Source: Cydia pomonella
Taxonomy: Eukaryota; Arthropoda; Insecta; Lepidoptera; Tortricidae
Assembly (NCBI RefSeq): GCF_033807575.1
Contig: NC_084703.1
Coordinates: 10,168,001-10,232,000, forward strand
DNA: 64,000 nucleotides
Reading direction: 5' to 3'
Below are positions 48,401 to 58,477 of this stretch, one piece after another (the stretch's first letter is position 1; each line of letters starts with the position of its first letter). The translations under genes were made by a program, and so were the position numbers. Under the pieces are notes generated by a model. That model saw only the letters and a list, made by a program, of their open reading frames with translations. It did not search any database and was not told where the DNA came from.

Positions 48401-51400
48401 CACTTGGACCACAACAACCCTCACACCTTCGAGATTGAGGATCTAAAGAAACTCATCAAGAAGACCACAGCTGACTTGGAAGCCGCAGACAAGGAGAGGA
48501 AGAAGCAGTTTAAGGTCTGTAGTTATACTGTGACAAAGAATATAAAGTGTGGACACGAAAAAAAATCTTATTACAAATTTCACGATTTTTACACATTTAT
48601 TAAATTCAATAATAAATATCTGGTCATTTATATTGATGTGCTTTCAAACAGAACATATTTTAAATAATTTGTGGATATCAAACTACATAATAAAAATACA
48701 ATCATAATATAATGTTAGGTTGTCTGTAACTTTTAACATTATATGTGTCGAAGTCTAATCAAAGATCTGGCTACGGGCTTAACTCTTTTCTACTTGAGGG
48801 AGTCAGTAAGTCTTTCTACTCCAAGCACTAAAGTTGTTTTTATATAGTAGGCATTTTACTGCCAAGAAGGCGAATACACCAAATTTAAAACACGTCCAAA
48901 ATAGAAATACCTCATTTTGAAGTCAATTGGAAAAATGTTATGCTATTGTGAAAAGACAATGTGTCATTAGGTATAATACAAAAAATCTATTAAAATAAAC
49001 ATACATTTTTAACTGGTAATCTTGCTAAAGACTGTCAGAAGACTTCGAATAAATATATAGGTACGGTGGAATATGTAATGCTAAAATTCACAGTAAACAT
49101 GACATTATAATTGGGTACTTGAAACATGTTGACTATTATAACAAAATTTAGCTAAATGGTTAGAAAATGAGCCATTCATTATAAAAAAGTGGCTGTGACA
49201 TAAACGGACAGACAGACGGACATGACGAATCTATAAGGGTTCCGTTTTTTGCCATTTGGCTATGGAACCCTAAAAAGACATATTGAATAATAATAAAAAA
49301 ATACAAGGCTCCAAAGTCTAAAAAATAATTGTATTTTAATGAATGAATGAATGAATGGCCCTGATTTTCTGCCCGCCGCGTCGCCGGTCGCGTGCGTCTA
49401 GTCCATGGCCTATCCGAGTTTGTGATTATCCGGTTATTCAATATTAGTAATATTACTCATACACATTCGAAATTATTAGAGGAACATTTATATTTTTAAA
49501 TTGTACATTTCACAGGAATATGAGATGCAGAAGGAATTTGAGAAGCATCAAAAACTGGAAGCGTTAGATGAGACTCAAAAGAAAGAGTACTTAGAAAAAG
49601 AGAAGCAAGAGGAAGACGCAAAGAAACACCATCAACCGGTAAGTATCCACCGAAGGAGAGTCACTCAAAATGAATAGGCACTTTTGGCAACGGGTTTCGG
49701 GATTGTTCTGAGGATCACAGTAATTCGATCCTCTTGTCACCGTAATGCAACTTGTCAATTTTTACCAATGTTAATTTACTGTAGGTATAGTTTGAGTGAA
49801 TCGTAGGTAGTTTAAGGTTTTTGGACAAAGCTTGTTGCGGATTTTGTGTTTTGTACCTACATTAATGACGAAGCATGTGGCGGATTTTCACTTATGTAAA
49901 TTGGACGAAGTTTGTTGCGGATTCTGTTTGAGCGAAAAAGTGAAGATATATGCTTACCCCCTTATTCATAAACGTCTACTAAAGTTGACAAGCCGCTAAA
50001 AATTGTTTGTCCCTTTCCGACGTATTGGTATGATGGAAAGGGACAAACGATTATTAGCGGCTTGTCAACTTTAGTAGACGTTTATGAATAAGGGGGTTAG
50101 TATTTCCTTCGTAAATTGTTGTAACGGAAACGTACAGCGAAATGGGGTTATCAGGTGACAATTGATAAGTTGATGAAATGTAAGCATAACTCAACAGCCC
50201 TTGAGCTCACACGACATGATTCCGTGAACTTCCTGTATCAAATGATCGCTGTGTGGCGTGTGTGTGTTTCTGTCTGTGGCACCGTAGATCTTAAACGATT
50301 TAAGTGAAAATGTTAGTGAAGATTTAGACGCGGTTTTTTTTATTTGAAAGTAGGTTTTCCAGCGCTCTCAGATATGTTTTATCAAAATCGGTTCATATGG
50401 TTGCGTTGTTTTTTTTCTTGTAATGACAAAGTTGCAAGTGTCACCGTAAACGTCAGATTTATGGAAGGTAGAGGCAAGGAACAAAATCTCCTTAGGCAGA
50501 ACTGTTGCAAAAGTGTCCAGCTGTCAGCTATAAATAATATATCCAAATCTCTCCAGAGTAGCGCTAGAGTAGCTAAGAACCTAGGCGTTATTGACGGAGT
50601 GAAGTGCGCTCTTTATGATGAGATTTTTTCTCAAGTATTCTAGGTATTGTAGCGCCACCTATTTATGGGTTTTTGTCGATGGAGATTCTGTTCCTTGCCT
50701 CTACCTTCCATAGTCAGATTACTACAAAAGCATGACGTTTATACTTCCACACTTTGTGTGCAGAGTTCGTTTGGACGGACTCTAGGTATTGATTACTCAG
50801 CGCTTACGTGTTTAGAAATAGCTTGCGTGGACTAATGAGCCAGTAACATTTTCACGGTAAATTATTACAAGGCAAATAATAACCGAACATGGTTATTGAT
50901 TTGTTCCTCTGTGACTTACACGAACCATGAATTAAGTACTAGCGCGTATAGCATGACTGGGTGTTAAGTTTCGCCGCTACACTTTACTACACAATTAGAA
51001 ACAGGCAGGCGATTTATCTCGCCTACTAAATCGTATGAGATGAATTAAATCAAATTAATTTTTTAGAGTTCCATATCGTACGTTCGTTGTTTTATAATCA
51101 TGCACAGTAAAACTAATGTGTAGGCGTATATTTTATCCCAGCCTTTACACTGTAAATAATGTCATCAATAAAACTTCAAGCCATTTAAATGGCAGCTTTA
51201 AATGAATTGATATGCCTTAGGTACCTACATATCTTTCAAAACATTTCCGACCTCTATTTTGCATCAGCAAACTATACTCAGAAGCTGCGCTGTTCGTATA
51301 AGTTGACGAAGCTATCTAAAGCTTCATAACAAGTTTGTATTTTTACAGAACTATGTTTTTTTTCCATAATTTAGATTATCTATTACAGCAAAGGCCTGGG

Positions 51401-54400
51401 GCCAGAGGGTCTAGCCAAGTGATAATCGTTTATTGAACACGCCAATCGAATCTTAAGATGCGACCATACCGCTGCTTAAGTCACGGTGACGGTACCTACG
51501 AAATCGCAATGATGCATCCTAAGCGTACGGTTTTTTTGCGTGCCAATCACACCGCTGCTCAAAATATGCTGACGGTGCGGAATTGCAGTGACATGCCGCA
51601 AACTTTACGATTTTACTAGGAGGGCATGCGATAAAATCGTGACATTGTATGGCAAAGATTATGTGATTTCTCCTTCTCATGTGTCATCCATTACATTTAT
51701 ACTTTTCGATTGGGATATCGATACACGATCGTCATTTTGGATACGGCTCCTGGGCGGTTGACAAGCTTCGTATCTTTAGAATGGTTTTTAGCACCCATAT
51801 AGCAGCCTTGCGGCTGTGCGCATCGTAGATCATGTTATGTTTTTGACCAATACCATATACCTATCAATGCATGTGAAATGTTCTAAACTTCTAGATGAAT
51901 TTTCCAGACTTACGTCTATCATTCAGCCAGAACACGTAAATAATTTTAGGCAAAGTTTTTCCCCTAAAAGTATTCAGAGAAGATTAATTTAACCGTAATT
52001 GGAAGGGAAGCTCAAAATTAAATTGTAATTGGAAAGTTAACTATTCAACCGAGTTATTTACACTGTTACTTTGATACTAGATGCACCATCCTGGTTCTAA
52101 GCAACAGCTCGAAGAGGTGTGGGAAAAACAGGACCACATGGACCAACAGTTTGACCCTAAAGCTTTCTTCATGATGCATGGTGAGTTACAATATACCTCA
52201 ATTAAACTTGTCTGTTGTCTGTGACAGCTGCGACACCCTGCGACCAGAGAACAGTTGTTAGAGTTGTGGAAAACCGCCGATAATATGGACCCGAAAGACT
52301 TCAACCCAAAAGTGTTTTTCATGATGCACGGTAAGATCCAAAGCGTGCAGGTAGCGTAGCGTACTTGGTTTTCGTTGACGCTTTGTACCGTAATATTAAG
52401 GTATCTACGGTTAGTTGCATTCATGATTGTAAACATAGATTTCACCTAACATTACGTAATAATTAAGATTGGTAATTGATTGTAAGGAGTTTTATAGATG
52501 ATAGAAATCATTTTGAATTGATCACATCTCAAATGCAGTATTAGTGCAATTATCTGTCAGCTAAATTAATGATCGGAGTCATGTGTTATCCTGCATTTAC
52601 TTGCAATTATACGACTTCAGAAGTATTGTATTGAAGCACCGGCAGGTTTCCGCAACTCGACAACTAGCGCCTATTTTGCGTGACGGTGTGGGAAGTAGGC
52701 TAGTCCTGTCAGCCCAAGTCCTCAAAGAATCCTATGGAATCCTGCGGAAGTATTAAAAAAAAGTTAGACTACTCCAGTTCTGTTTTTTTTGACATATAGA
52801 TTGAAGTTTACAAACGTTAACAAGAAGTTTACACTTAGTCATTCAGTTTACATTGTTTGTTATTGAATACTGTCGCCCGGACGTAAAAAAAGAACAGTCA
52901 TAATAATCACAAACAGACTCTCCTATTCTATAATGGAAAGTCCTTACACTCAAGTGCCAAAAACCAGTTTACGAACTTGTGTTTGATTTGACTACTAATG
53001 CAATACATAATTCGCTCGCACGCTACTTGGATTTTACAGTACACGCGGAACTGTTTAGTATTCCGTTTGTTTCGTTCGTCCCACGATTGTTCATTGTTTA
53101 GTGTTTGTATAATTTTGTGTACAATTGTGAAGTACTTATGCTTGTTGCATCCACTCTTTTGCACGATTAATAATTAGTTTTAATATTTTTAAATAAATAT
53201 TTTAGCATAGTAGCAGATTTATCTGGGCGTCCCTGTCACCTAGCTTATCAGAAAATACAAGTAACTATTTGTTTCAAACGTAAAATGAATAATGTATGAT
53301 GTACTAATTTTACGGTGATATAGAAACCCATGCACATAATACTCGTAGTTATTTGTTTTACAAGGGGGCAAAGTTGTTGTTTAACTCCTTGTGCTAAATA
53401 TCGATACCCGGACAAGCGAAAGATTCCAAAACTGAACCACGAGCGTAGTGAATGGTTCGAAAAGTGAAATCTATAGCGTTTCGAGTGTTTGAAGGTACGA
53501 GGGTTAAACAAACTGCTACCGAGTGAAACATAAAATTTTACACCACACCAACTAAAATGCAATTTTCTCATCAGTTATCAGTGGCGAATAACGATACTAA
53601 CCATAGCCTAGCCTTTACGAGTACCTACGAGTCGGTGTGGTGAAAAAATCTTTATCGTAAAAGTATAGTAGTGTTAATACAACATTTGTGTAATTTATTC
53701 AAGAAACCGTGTCATGGGGTTTATTGCATAATAAAATACATTCAAGCTAATACTACTAGTGATTTTACAAACAAAATCACGAAAGTTAGTATTAGCTTGT
53801 ATTTTATTATGCAATCCGGTCCGTATAAAATTACTAATAATTGTGAGTATCGTAACTTAATATGATATGTTATTTTATCTTGATGAAATATTAATTGGTT
53901 GCCCTTAACCAATTAAAGTCATTAAAGCATTGATTGTTTGAAAAGACGCCAGCATTTCTACAAAAAGTTGCGCCTACTTGGCACACGGCAAGCGGAGACC
54001 AAACCATGAGAAATTATACATGGGTCTTTATAACCCATATTATAGAGTAATGAAGAAACATCGTCATGTGAACATGCGCAAAAAATGGGTCATTTATCAA
54101 TTTCTAGCAACTGTCGATGTCAGTCAGCTTTGTGCCCGAGCGAATCATAATTCTTCAGCGAGCTGAAGTGGGACTGGGCGGGACACGTTTGCCGTATGCC
54201 AGATGACTCGTGGGCTAAATCAACCACCAATTGGGTCCCACAAAATCGAATCCGCGGTCGCGGCAATCCTAACAGGAACTGAGGGCCTACCGCGAACCAC
54301 GTTTGACGTGTTTCCTCTCTGTCACACATGTAAATTCGTACGTAAGTGTGACAGGGAGGCAACACGTCGAACGTGGTTCGCGGTAGGCCCTCTGATGGGA

Positions 54401-57400
54401 CAATAGGCCTATTAATTAAATTAAAATTTGTCGGTAGATAGATATCCGTAATCGTTGCTTTTATTTTTTACGTAATTCGATTTTATCACCCCTTAAATGT
54501 ACTCTCATCAGTTCTCGCAATTTGAGAAGAGTAATGAATTAGGTACACAAAGTAATAAAATATGAAGATAAGAATTCCTATTTAAAATGGCGTTGACTGT
54601 GACTAGTTCATGTCTACGCGTATACACGAAGTTTTTTTATGTGCGCAATCTCTTCTTCAGTTGCGATATTTACAGCGTGTATTTATGATACGACTATATC
54701 TAAGAGTAAGTAGTTAGATTAGGAAGACTAGTTTTATTTTCTTATATAATAATTCAGCTCGCAAAATGTCATTACTACGTTTTTATTCAAAAAGCCGCAC
54801 TTACTGACGCGATGTCACAAAACTGTTTCAAGTTACGACGCAACGCATTGCAGCTCAAGAAAAATTGCACTCTGTTAGTTACAGTTAAATTAAAAAAAAC
54901 TCTTGAACAGTACGTATCAATTTGTATAAGAATGTATAATATTTTTATACTTATATAGTGCTACTTTCCCGCACTGGCGTGGGAATGAGTACTTTCCGTG
55001 CCTATGTCGAAAGTTTAAGGGGTCATATATACTGTAAAACGATATACGATACACGTGTGAATAATTAATTCGCAACTCGTGTCGATTTAAAACATTCGGT
55101 CGTGTTTTAATTTATCGCCACTCATTTCGAATTTCCTACTTTCTGCACTTGTATCGTACTCGTAAATAACTATTGAAATCGTTTCTTGTCACTGAAACCT
55201 ACTCTGCTCAATGTGCGGTTGTATTAGGAATACACGCTGTATAGGCTGTTTTTGTAGCCTGGCTTTAGTTAGTTTATCGACATCCGAACAGACGTGGACG
55301 GCAACGGCGTGTGGGACGCGGACGAGGTGAAGGCACTGTTCATCAAGGAACTGGACAAGATGTACGGACCGGGTGGGCCCAACAAGGACCTGCGCGAGCG
55401 CGCCGAGGAGATGGAGCGCATGCGCGAGCACGTGTTCCACGAGAACGACCGCAACCGCGACGGACTCATTGATTTCCACGAGTTCATGCTCGAGACACAG
55501 CGCGCTGAGTTCAACCGGGACGAGGGTGAGCACTTATGCCATACCAATTTATTATTTAAAGCGTTAATCATAAACTATTACAAACATGTACCTAATGTTG
55601 GTAATTTCAGACTACTGATACCAGTTCGGCACAGTACAGGTCACGAGAGTGTGCACGAATGGAACGAATGAGTGAATGAAAATATCTGTGTGTCAGTAAC
55701 TAATAAAATTGCGGCTCTGATTGTATACCGATACATGACACGTGTCACTTATACCATAAAAGTTTCGTTCATTCCATTCGTGCCAGCTTTCATAAAGCGA
55801 GCTGTTGTACGTGAACGAAAATAAATTTGACATTGACATGTCTCTGACATCGTCATGCTTAAAATGATCTGTGGTGGCAGCATGGTTCCATTTTTATCGC
55901 CAGTCACTATGCCCGTCACTTTCGCGCTTACATACTTGTTAGAACGTGACAGGCATGGTGACAAATGATAAAGATCCGACCATATTAGTCTTACTGGACA
56001 CAATTCACTGTTGTTAAGAATACATACCTACCTACAACTATACATACATGTCGTGTCAAGATCTTAGAACTGATCATTTCATGATGTGGCAATCATTTTA
56101 TGACAACATTTTAAGTCAAACCTAGCCTACCATATCTACCATCAAAATCCATGACCTGGCCACGACATAGGTTCTTCTATTCTAAATATACACGAGAGAA
56201 AATAAATCATCATAATAAATTACACTTGTATGATATATCTTAAGTAATGAATAATGTTAGGTCATTCGATTTCTTGTCCACACTGTTAACTGACAATTAG
56301 TAAATTCTCCAGATACTTTTGCTTTGAATTATTATGTGTATGTGTGTGTATGTAAAGTAAGTAAATACTTACTTTAACAATAAATATATTTAAATTATTT
56401 TAGGCTGGAAACCGATTGAAGAGAACCAGATTTACACGCAGCAAGAATATGAAGAGTTTGAGAGGAGGCGTCTGGATGAACTGAAATATCTGCAACAGCG
56501 AGGCTTGGTATGTATTTGTACCTAAGATAAACTGATTATATAATTTAAGAAATATTACGTTAGAGAAATAAAACCAATCAAAGGAAAAGAAAATATCTTT
56601 AAGTATATAAAACATCGATGTCACTGAAATCAATTAAGTGAAGTAGTATTTGGAGATCGAACTTAAACGTAGCGAAAAATTGGAAATTAATTTTCATGTT
56701 TTAAAGCATATTTTACTTATTAACCTATTTTCCATGATCGTTATTTCTGAGTGTAACGTAACTGACTTATTACTTTACAGATTGACGCCCACGGTCGACC
56801 GGTGCCGGGAGCCCACCACCAGCTGCAGCAGTACCAGCAACAACAGTTTGCAGCGCAGCAACAAGCCTACCACCAGGCTCAACAACAGGGCTACCATCAC
56901 CCCGCCGGCCAGCCGCAGTACCAGCAACAGTTCCAGCAACCACCACAACAATTCCAGGGCCAACAACCACCTCAGGGACAATTCCAAGGATACCAAGCCC
57001 AGCAAGCACCTCAGGGACAGTACCAAGCGCAACAACCACAGCAGGGACAGTATCAGGGCCAGCAACCACCTCAAGGGCAGTATCAGGGCCAACAACCACA
57101 GCAGGGACAGTATCAGGGCCAGCAACCACCTCAGGGGCAGTATCAGGGCCAACAACCACCGCAGGGACAGTATCAGGGCCAGCAACCGCCACAGGGCCAG
57201 TATCAGGGCCAGCAACCACCGCAAGGACAGTTCCAAGCCCAACAACCTCCTCAGGGACAGTTCCAAGCCCAACAACCACCGCAGGGACAGGTCCAAGGCC
57301 AACACCCTCCTCAAAACCAGGGTCAGCAGCCCCCCCAGCAGCCGGAACAAGCCCAGTTCCAGCAGCAAGCCCAAGGTCAACCGCCGGCTCAGCAACACCA

Positions 57401-57482
57401 GAACGTTAATGTGAACCAGCAGCCACCCGCGCCTCCCGCCCAGGGCCAACCGCCGGCCGCACACGTAGATAGCCCTAAATAA
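45362..57482 (+). CDS. NUCB1: nucleobindin (NUCB/calnuc) with mutually exclusive exon 6
   Basis: Coding exons: 45362-45475, 45984-46091, 47519-47626, 48344-48514, 49516-49638, 6a 52081-52180 or 6b 52228-52330, 55292-55525, 56404-56507, 56781-57482. All junctions are GT-AG and in phase; 587 aa (6a) or 588 aa (6b). Nucleobindins are Golgi/secretory Ca2+-binding proteins with reported G-alpha interaction. Visible: signal peptide MRLFLSLLYVTVILHCSYA, the YHRYLKEVVQALESDPDF and LDFVNHNVRTKLDEIKRREL segments matching human NUCB1, a charged coiled coil (168-208), EF-hand loops DVDGNGVWDADE (242-253) and DRNRDGLIDFHE (294-305), both with canonical ligands, then GWKPIEENQIYTQQEYEEF. The tail (about 362-587) is a Gln/Pro/Gly repeat replacing the leucine-zipper C-terminus of vertebrates; insect nucleobindins also have Q-rich tails. 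Start: ATG at 45362, because a 3' splice site (ttgtttcag, ending 45343) makes the upstream in-frame ATG at 45332 intronic. Confidence 0.93.
45984..46091 (+). CDS. NUCB1: NUCB exon 2
   Basis: 36 codons, EEYMEYHRYLKEVVQALESD to EKADQEDVR. Acceptor ataacag, donor CGG|GTAAGT, phase 0 both ends. Matches the conserved YHRYLQEVI region of human NUCB1. Confidence 0.92.
46419..46578. mobile_element. hAT-like MITE in NUCB intron 2, 160 bp
   Basis: Ends cagggctcggaaccggttt and complement caaggctcggaaccggtttt. The 8-bp flanks gttagtat and gctagaat match at 6 of 8 positions, consistent with a decayed hAT duplication. Confidence 0.65.
46648..46793. mobile_element. weak inverted-repeat element in NUCB intron 2
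   Basis: aaatctgtctgcggaaaatt on the left against aatttcccgtagacggattt on the right. Inner caacaaaagcg pairs with cgcttttac. Decayed; superfamily unknown. Confidence 0.4.
47519..47626 (+). CDS. NUCB1: NUCB exon 3
   Basis: 36 codons, SGKIAEQLDFVNHNVRTKLD to RLRHLATK. Acceptor tgtgtag, donor AAG|GTAAGT, phase 0. Confidence 0.92.
48135..48211. mobile_element. TA-flanked palindromic MITE in NUCB intron 3, 77 bp
   Basis: cagtcagctgcagagaaaag and gtaccccctgcata pair with tatgcagggggtac and tttttctctgcagctgaccg. Flanked by TA on both sides. Confidence 0.75.
48344..48514 (+). CDS. NUCB1: NUCB exon 4
   Basis: 57 codons, QYELTNHLDTDMGKVPTNEH to DKERKKQFK. Acceptor tccacag, donor AAG|GTCTGT (weaker than its neighbours), phase 0. 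Includes NPHTFEIEDLKKLIKKTTAD, parallel to the human QHTFEARDLELLI region. Confidence 0.9.
49185..49275 (+). repeat. 'agggttccgt' hairpin tail repeat
   Basis: acggacagacagacggacat then gacgaatctataagggttcc and gccatttggctatggaaccc; same family as 4105-4166. In NUCB intron 4. Confidence 0.65.
49516..49638 (+). CDS. NUCB1: NUCB exon 5
   Basis: 41 codons, EYEMQKEFEKHQKLEALDET to EEDAKKHHQP, strongly charged and helical. Acceptor tttcacag, donor CCG|GTAAGT, phase 0. The alternative exons follow. Confidence 0.92.
49957..50096. mobile_element. PIF/Harbinger-type MITE, 140 bp (copy 2)
   Basis: Same length, ends, loop and TTA flanks (49954-49956, 50097-50099) as 25349-25488. The arms differ from copy 1, carrying caagccgctaa on the left and its pairing partner on the right. 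In NUCB intron 5. Confidence 0.8.
50460..50712. mobile_element. hAT-type MITE in NUCB intron 5, 253 bp
   Basis: Termini tatggaaggtagaggcaagg then aacaaaatctcc match the complement of the right end with one mismatch. Perfect 8-bp duplication gtcagatt at 50452-50459 and 50713-50720. The overlapping 99-codon frame (50344-50643) is incidental. Confidence 0.75.
51394..51753. mobile_element. weak inverted-repeat element in NUCB intron 5
   Basis: cctggggcc and acgccaatcgaa on the left pair with ttcgattggg and ggctcctgg on the right. Diverged; boundaries approximate. Confidence 0.4.
52081..52180 (+). CDS. NUCB1: NUCB alternative exon 6a
   Basis: 100 nt, phase 0 in and phase 1 out: MHHPGSKQQLEEVWEKQDHM then DQQFDPKAFFMMH. 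Acceptor gatactag, donor G|GTGAGT. It supplies the helix entering EF-hand 1 and is closer to human NUCB1 (PGSQAQLKEVWEELD) than 6b, so it is probably the ancestral-like version. Confidence 0.88.
52228..52330 (+). CDS. NUCB1: NUCB alternative exon 6b
   Basis: 103 nt, same phases as 6a: LRHPATREQLLELWKTADNM then DPKDFNPKVFFMMH. Acceptor ctgtgacag, donor G|GTAAGA. 17 of 33 aligned residues match 6a, with identical FFMMH ends. Only 47 nt separate it from 6a. It has the DP..FNPK pattern also present in human NUCB1 (DPNRFNPK). Confidence 0.88.
52331..54280. other. NUCB intron 6, first part
   Basis: No exon recognised. Contains a dispersed block at 53395-53530 (cgatacccggacaagcgaaa) related to 31190-31265, and a clean hairpin at 53723-53814. 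Confidence 0.45.
53723..53814. mobile_element. palindromic element, 92 bp
   Basis: ttgcataataaaataca, aagctaatac and gtgattttac pair with their complements across a short loop near 53770. The arms end ttgcat/atgcaa. Confidence 0.65.
54281..54392. mobile_element. palindromic MITE in NUCB intron 6, 112 bp
   Basis: gagggcctaccgcgaaccac then gtttgacgtgtt pairs with aacacgtcgaacgtggttcg then cggtaggccctc; the inner ctctgtcacac pairs with gtgtgacaggga. The ends resemble 19780-19898. Confidence 0.7.
54957..55178 (-). repeat. dispersed repeat family R1, copy D
   Basis: Minus orientation as copy B: gtgctactttcccgcac, ggggtcatatatactgtaaa, aattcgcaactcgtgtcg, cgcca then ctcatttcgaatttcctact and gcacttgtatcgtact. 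It ends about 110 bp before NUCB exon 7. Confidence 0.7.
55292..55525 (+). CDS. NUCB1: NUCB exon 7 (two EF-hands)
   Basis: 234 nt, phase 1 in and phase 1 out. Completes EF-hand 1 (VDGNGVWDADEVKALF), a charged linker (DLRERAEEMERMREHVFHEN) and EF-hand 2 (DRNRDGLIDFHEFMLETQR). The acceptor (catccgaacag) has a poor pyrimidine tract. This exon is much GC-richer than its surroundings. Confidence 0.92.
55870..55985. repeat. dispersed palindrome-like repeat in NUCB intron 7
   Basis: ggtggcagcatggttccatt, then agtcactatgcccgtcactt and gaacgtgacaggcatggtga then caaatgataaa. Partial self-complementarity (cactatgcccgtcac with gtgacaggcatggtg). Confidence 0.45.
56404..56507 (+). CDS. NUCB1: NUCB exon 8
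   Basis: 104 nt, phase 1 in and 0 out: GWKPIEENQIYTQQEYEEFE then RRRLDELKYLQQRGL. Acceptor tattttag, donor TTG|GTATGT. Matches the GWETVEMHPAYTEEELRRFE part of human NUCB1. Confidence 0.92.
56781..57482 (+). CDS. NUCB1: NUCB exon 9 (Q/P/G-rich tail)
   Basis: 233 codons and TAA at 57480-57482. Acceptor actttacag. Starts IDAHGRPVPGAHHQLQQ, continues as Gln-rich sequence, then about twelve 10-residue repeats (QYQGQQPPQG type), and ends QPPAAHVDSPK. Large open frames on the other frames and strand are by-products of the 30-bp repeat. Confidence 0.93.
   Translation: MDAHGRPVPGAHHQLQQYQQQQFAAQQQAYHQAQQQGYHHPAGQPQYQQQFQQPPQQFQGQQPPQGQFQGYQAQQAPQGQYQAQQPQQGQYQGQQPPQGQYQGQQPQQGQYQGQQPPQGQYQGQQPPQGQYQGQQPPQGQYQGQQPPQGQFQAQQPPQGQFQAQQPPQGQVQGQHPPQNQGQQPPQQPEQAQFQQQAQGQPPAQQHQNVNVNQQPPAPPAQGQPPAAHVDSPK
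56949..57318 (+). repeat. coding 30-bp minisatellite in NUCB exon 9
   Basis: About twelve units of cagtatcagggccagcaacc then acctcaggga and variants; one unit is 33 bp longer-type with an extra three residues (QGYQAQQAPQ). Period 30 keeps the frame. Central units (57050-57220) are nearly identical at the DNA level. Confidence 0.9.
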
Positions 57483-57831
57483 CTTAAAATCTCCACGTAA
57501 ATGTAATAATACTACTGTTGAAATTGCCCGCTTCGGTTATATTTGTATTTCGCAAATATTGGTGGCTAAGATAAAGGAACAGAATGCTAAATTGTTGTAA
57601 TTTTGACAGCTGAACACGATAGTGCTATATACCCCTTGTTTTACAAATGTGTACCTATAAATTCAAATCTTTATTAATAACGCCAAAGTTGCAGGTCACA
57701 AGTTTTTACAATAATAATAGGTACAATATTCATAACTTATGTATACAGTAGCTTAGAACACTTCCCAACTTAGTACACAGTAAATTTATTAGCCATTTTT
57801 TAATATTTCATTTTCATACCTGTAAATTTAA

Positions 57832-57837
57832 AATAAA
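57832..57837 (+). terminator. NUCB1: candidate poly(A) signal of NUCB
   Basis: AATAAA about 350 nt past the stop codon, in AT-rich sequence. The first canonical hexamer after the gene. Confidence 0.4.
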
Positions 57838-58161
57838 AATTGTCGCAAATTTTCTAAGGTCTCAAAATTGCCTGATACGTAACGAGCAACGATAACGCTT
57901 GGCAAAGATTATACACACAAGTGTGCCTACTTAAAAAAATTATTTGTTCCCTAGTTGGATAGATGGCAGCACCATGTCTCGCTATACTGTAATTCAGTAA
58001 AGGATTCAAGCAAATACTGCTCGCCCTTAGGGTTGGTCATAGAAAAGGCGCATAGCAGCAGAGAATTTGGGAAGGGTACTGCCGTGGCCGGGTGGTCTCG
58101 TTGGCCGCGTAAATTGAAGACGCTTGTTCTTTAGTGTGTGTGTGTGTGTGAGTTAGTAACA

Positions 58162-58477
58162 AGCGGTGGTGGCCGAGTGGATATGACGTCTGACTTTCAA
58201 TCCGGAGGTCGCGGGTTCAAATCCTGGCTCGTACCAATGAGTTTTTCGGAACTTATGTACGAAATGTCATTTGATATTTACCACTAGCTTTTCGGTGAAG
58301 GAAAACATCGTAAGGAAACCTGCATACATCTGCGAAGAAATTCAAAGGTGTATGTGAAGTCCCCAATCAGCATTGGGCCAGCGTGGGGACTATAGCCCGA
58401 GCCCTTTCGCGTCTGAGAGGAGGCCTGTGCCCAGCAGTGGGACGTATATAGGCTGAATTATTATTATATTATTATTG
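58162..58477 (+). mobile_element. tRNA-derived SINE, tail type 2
   Basis: Head gtggtggccgagtggatatg (A box) and ggtcgcgggttcaaatcctg (B box), then caatgagtttttcggaactt and ggtgaaggaaaacatcgtaa. The tail differs from 42905-43210: cagcattgggccagcgtggg, gcctgtgcccagcagtggga then cgtatataggctg and an (att)n end. Confidence 0.85.

Noticed and set aside
50344..50643. 99-codon frame in NUCB intron 5
   Set aside because: It spans the boundary of the hAT-type MITE at 50460-50712 and has no recognisable motif.
54120..54406. Small frames at 54120-54365 and 54203-54406
   Set aside because: They are opposite readings of the palindromic MITE at 54281-54392.
56650..57464. Long open frames in other frames of the NUCB tail (254 aa plus strand; 229 and 169 aa minus strand)
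   Set aside because: They overlap the 30-bp coding repeat, which keeps all six frames open because 30 is a multiple of 3. Only the frame spliced from exon 8 continues the nucleobindin protein.
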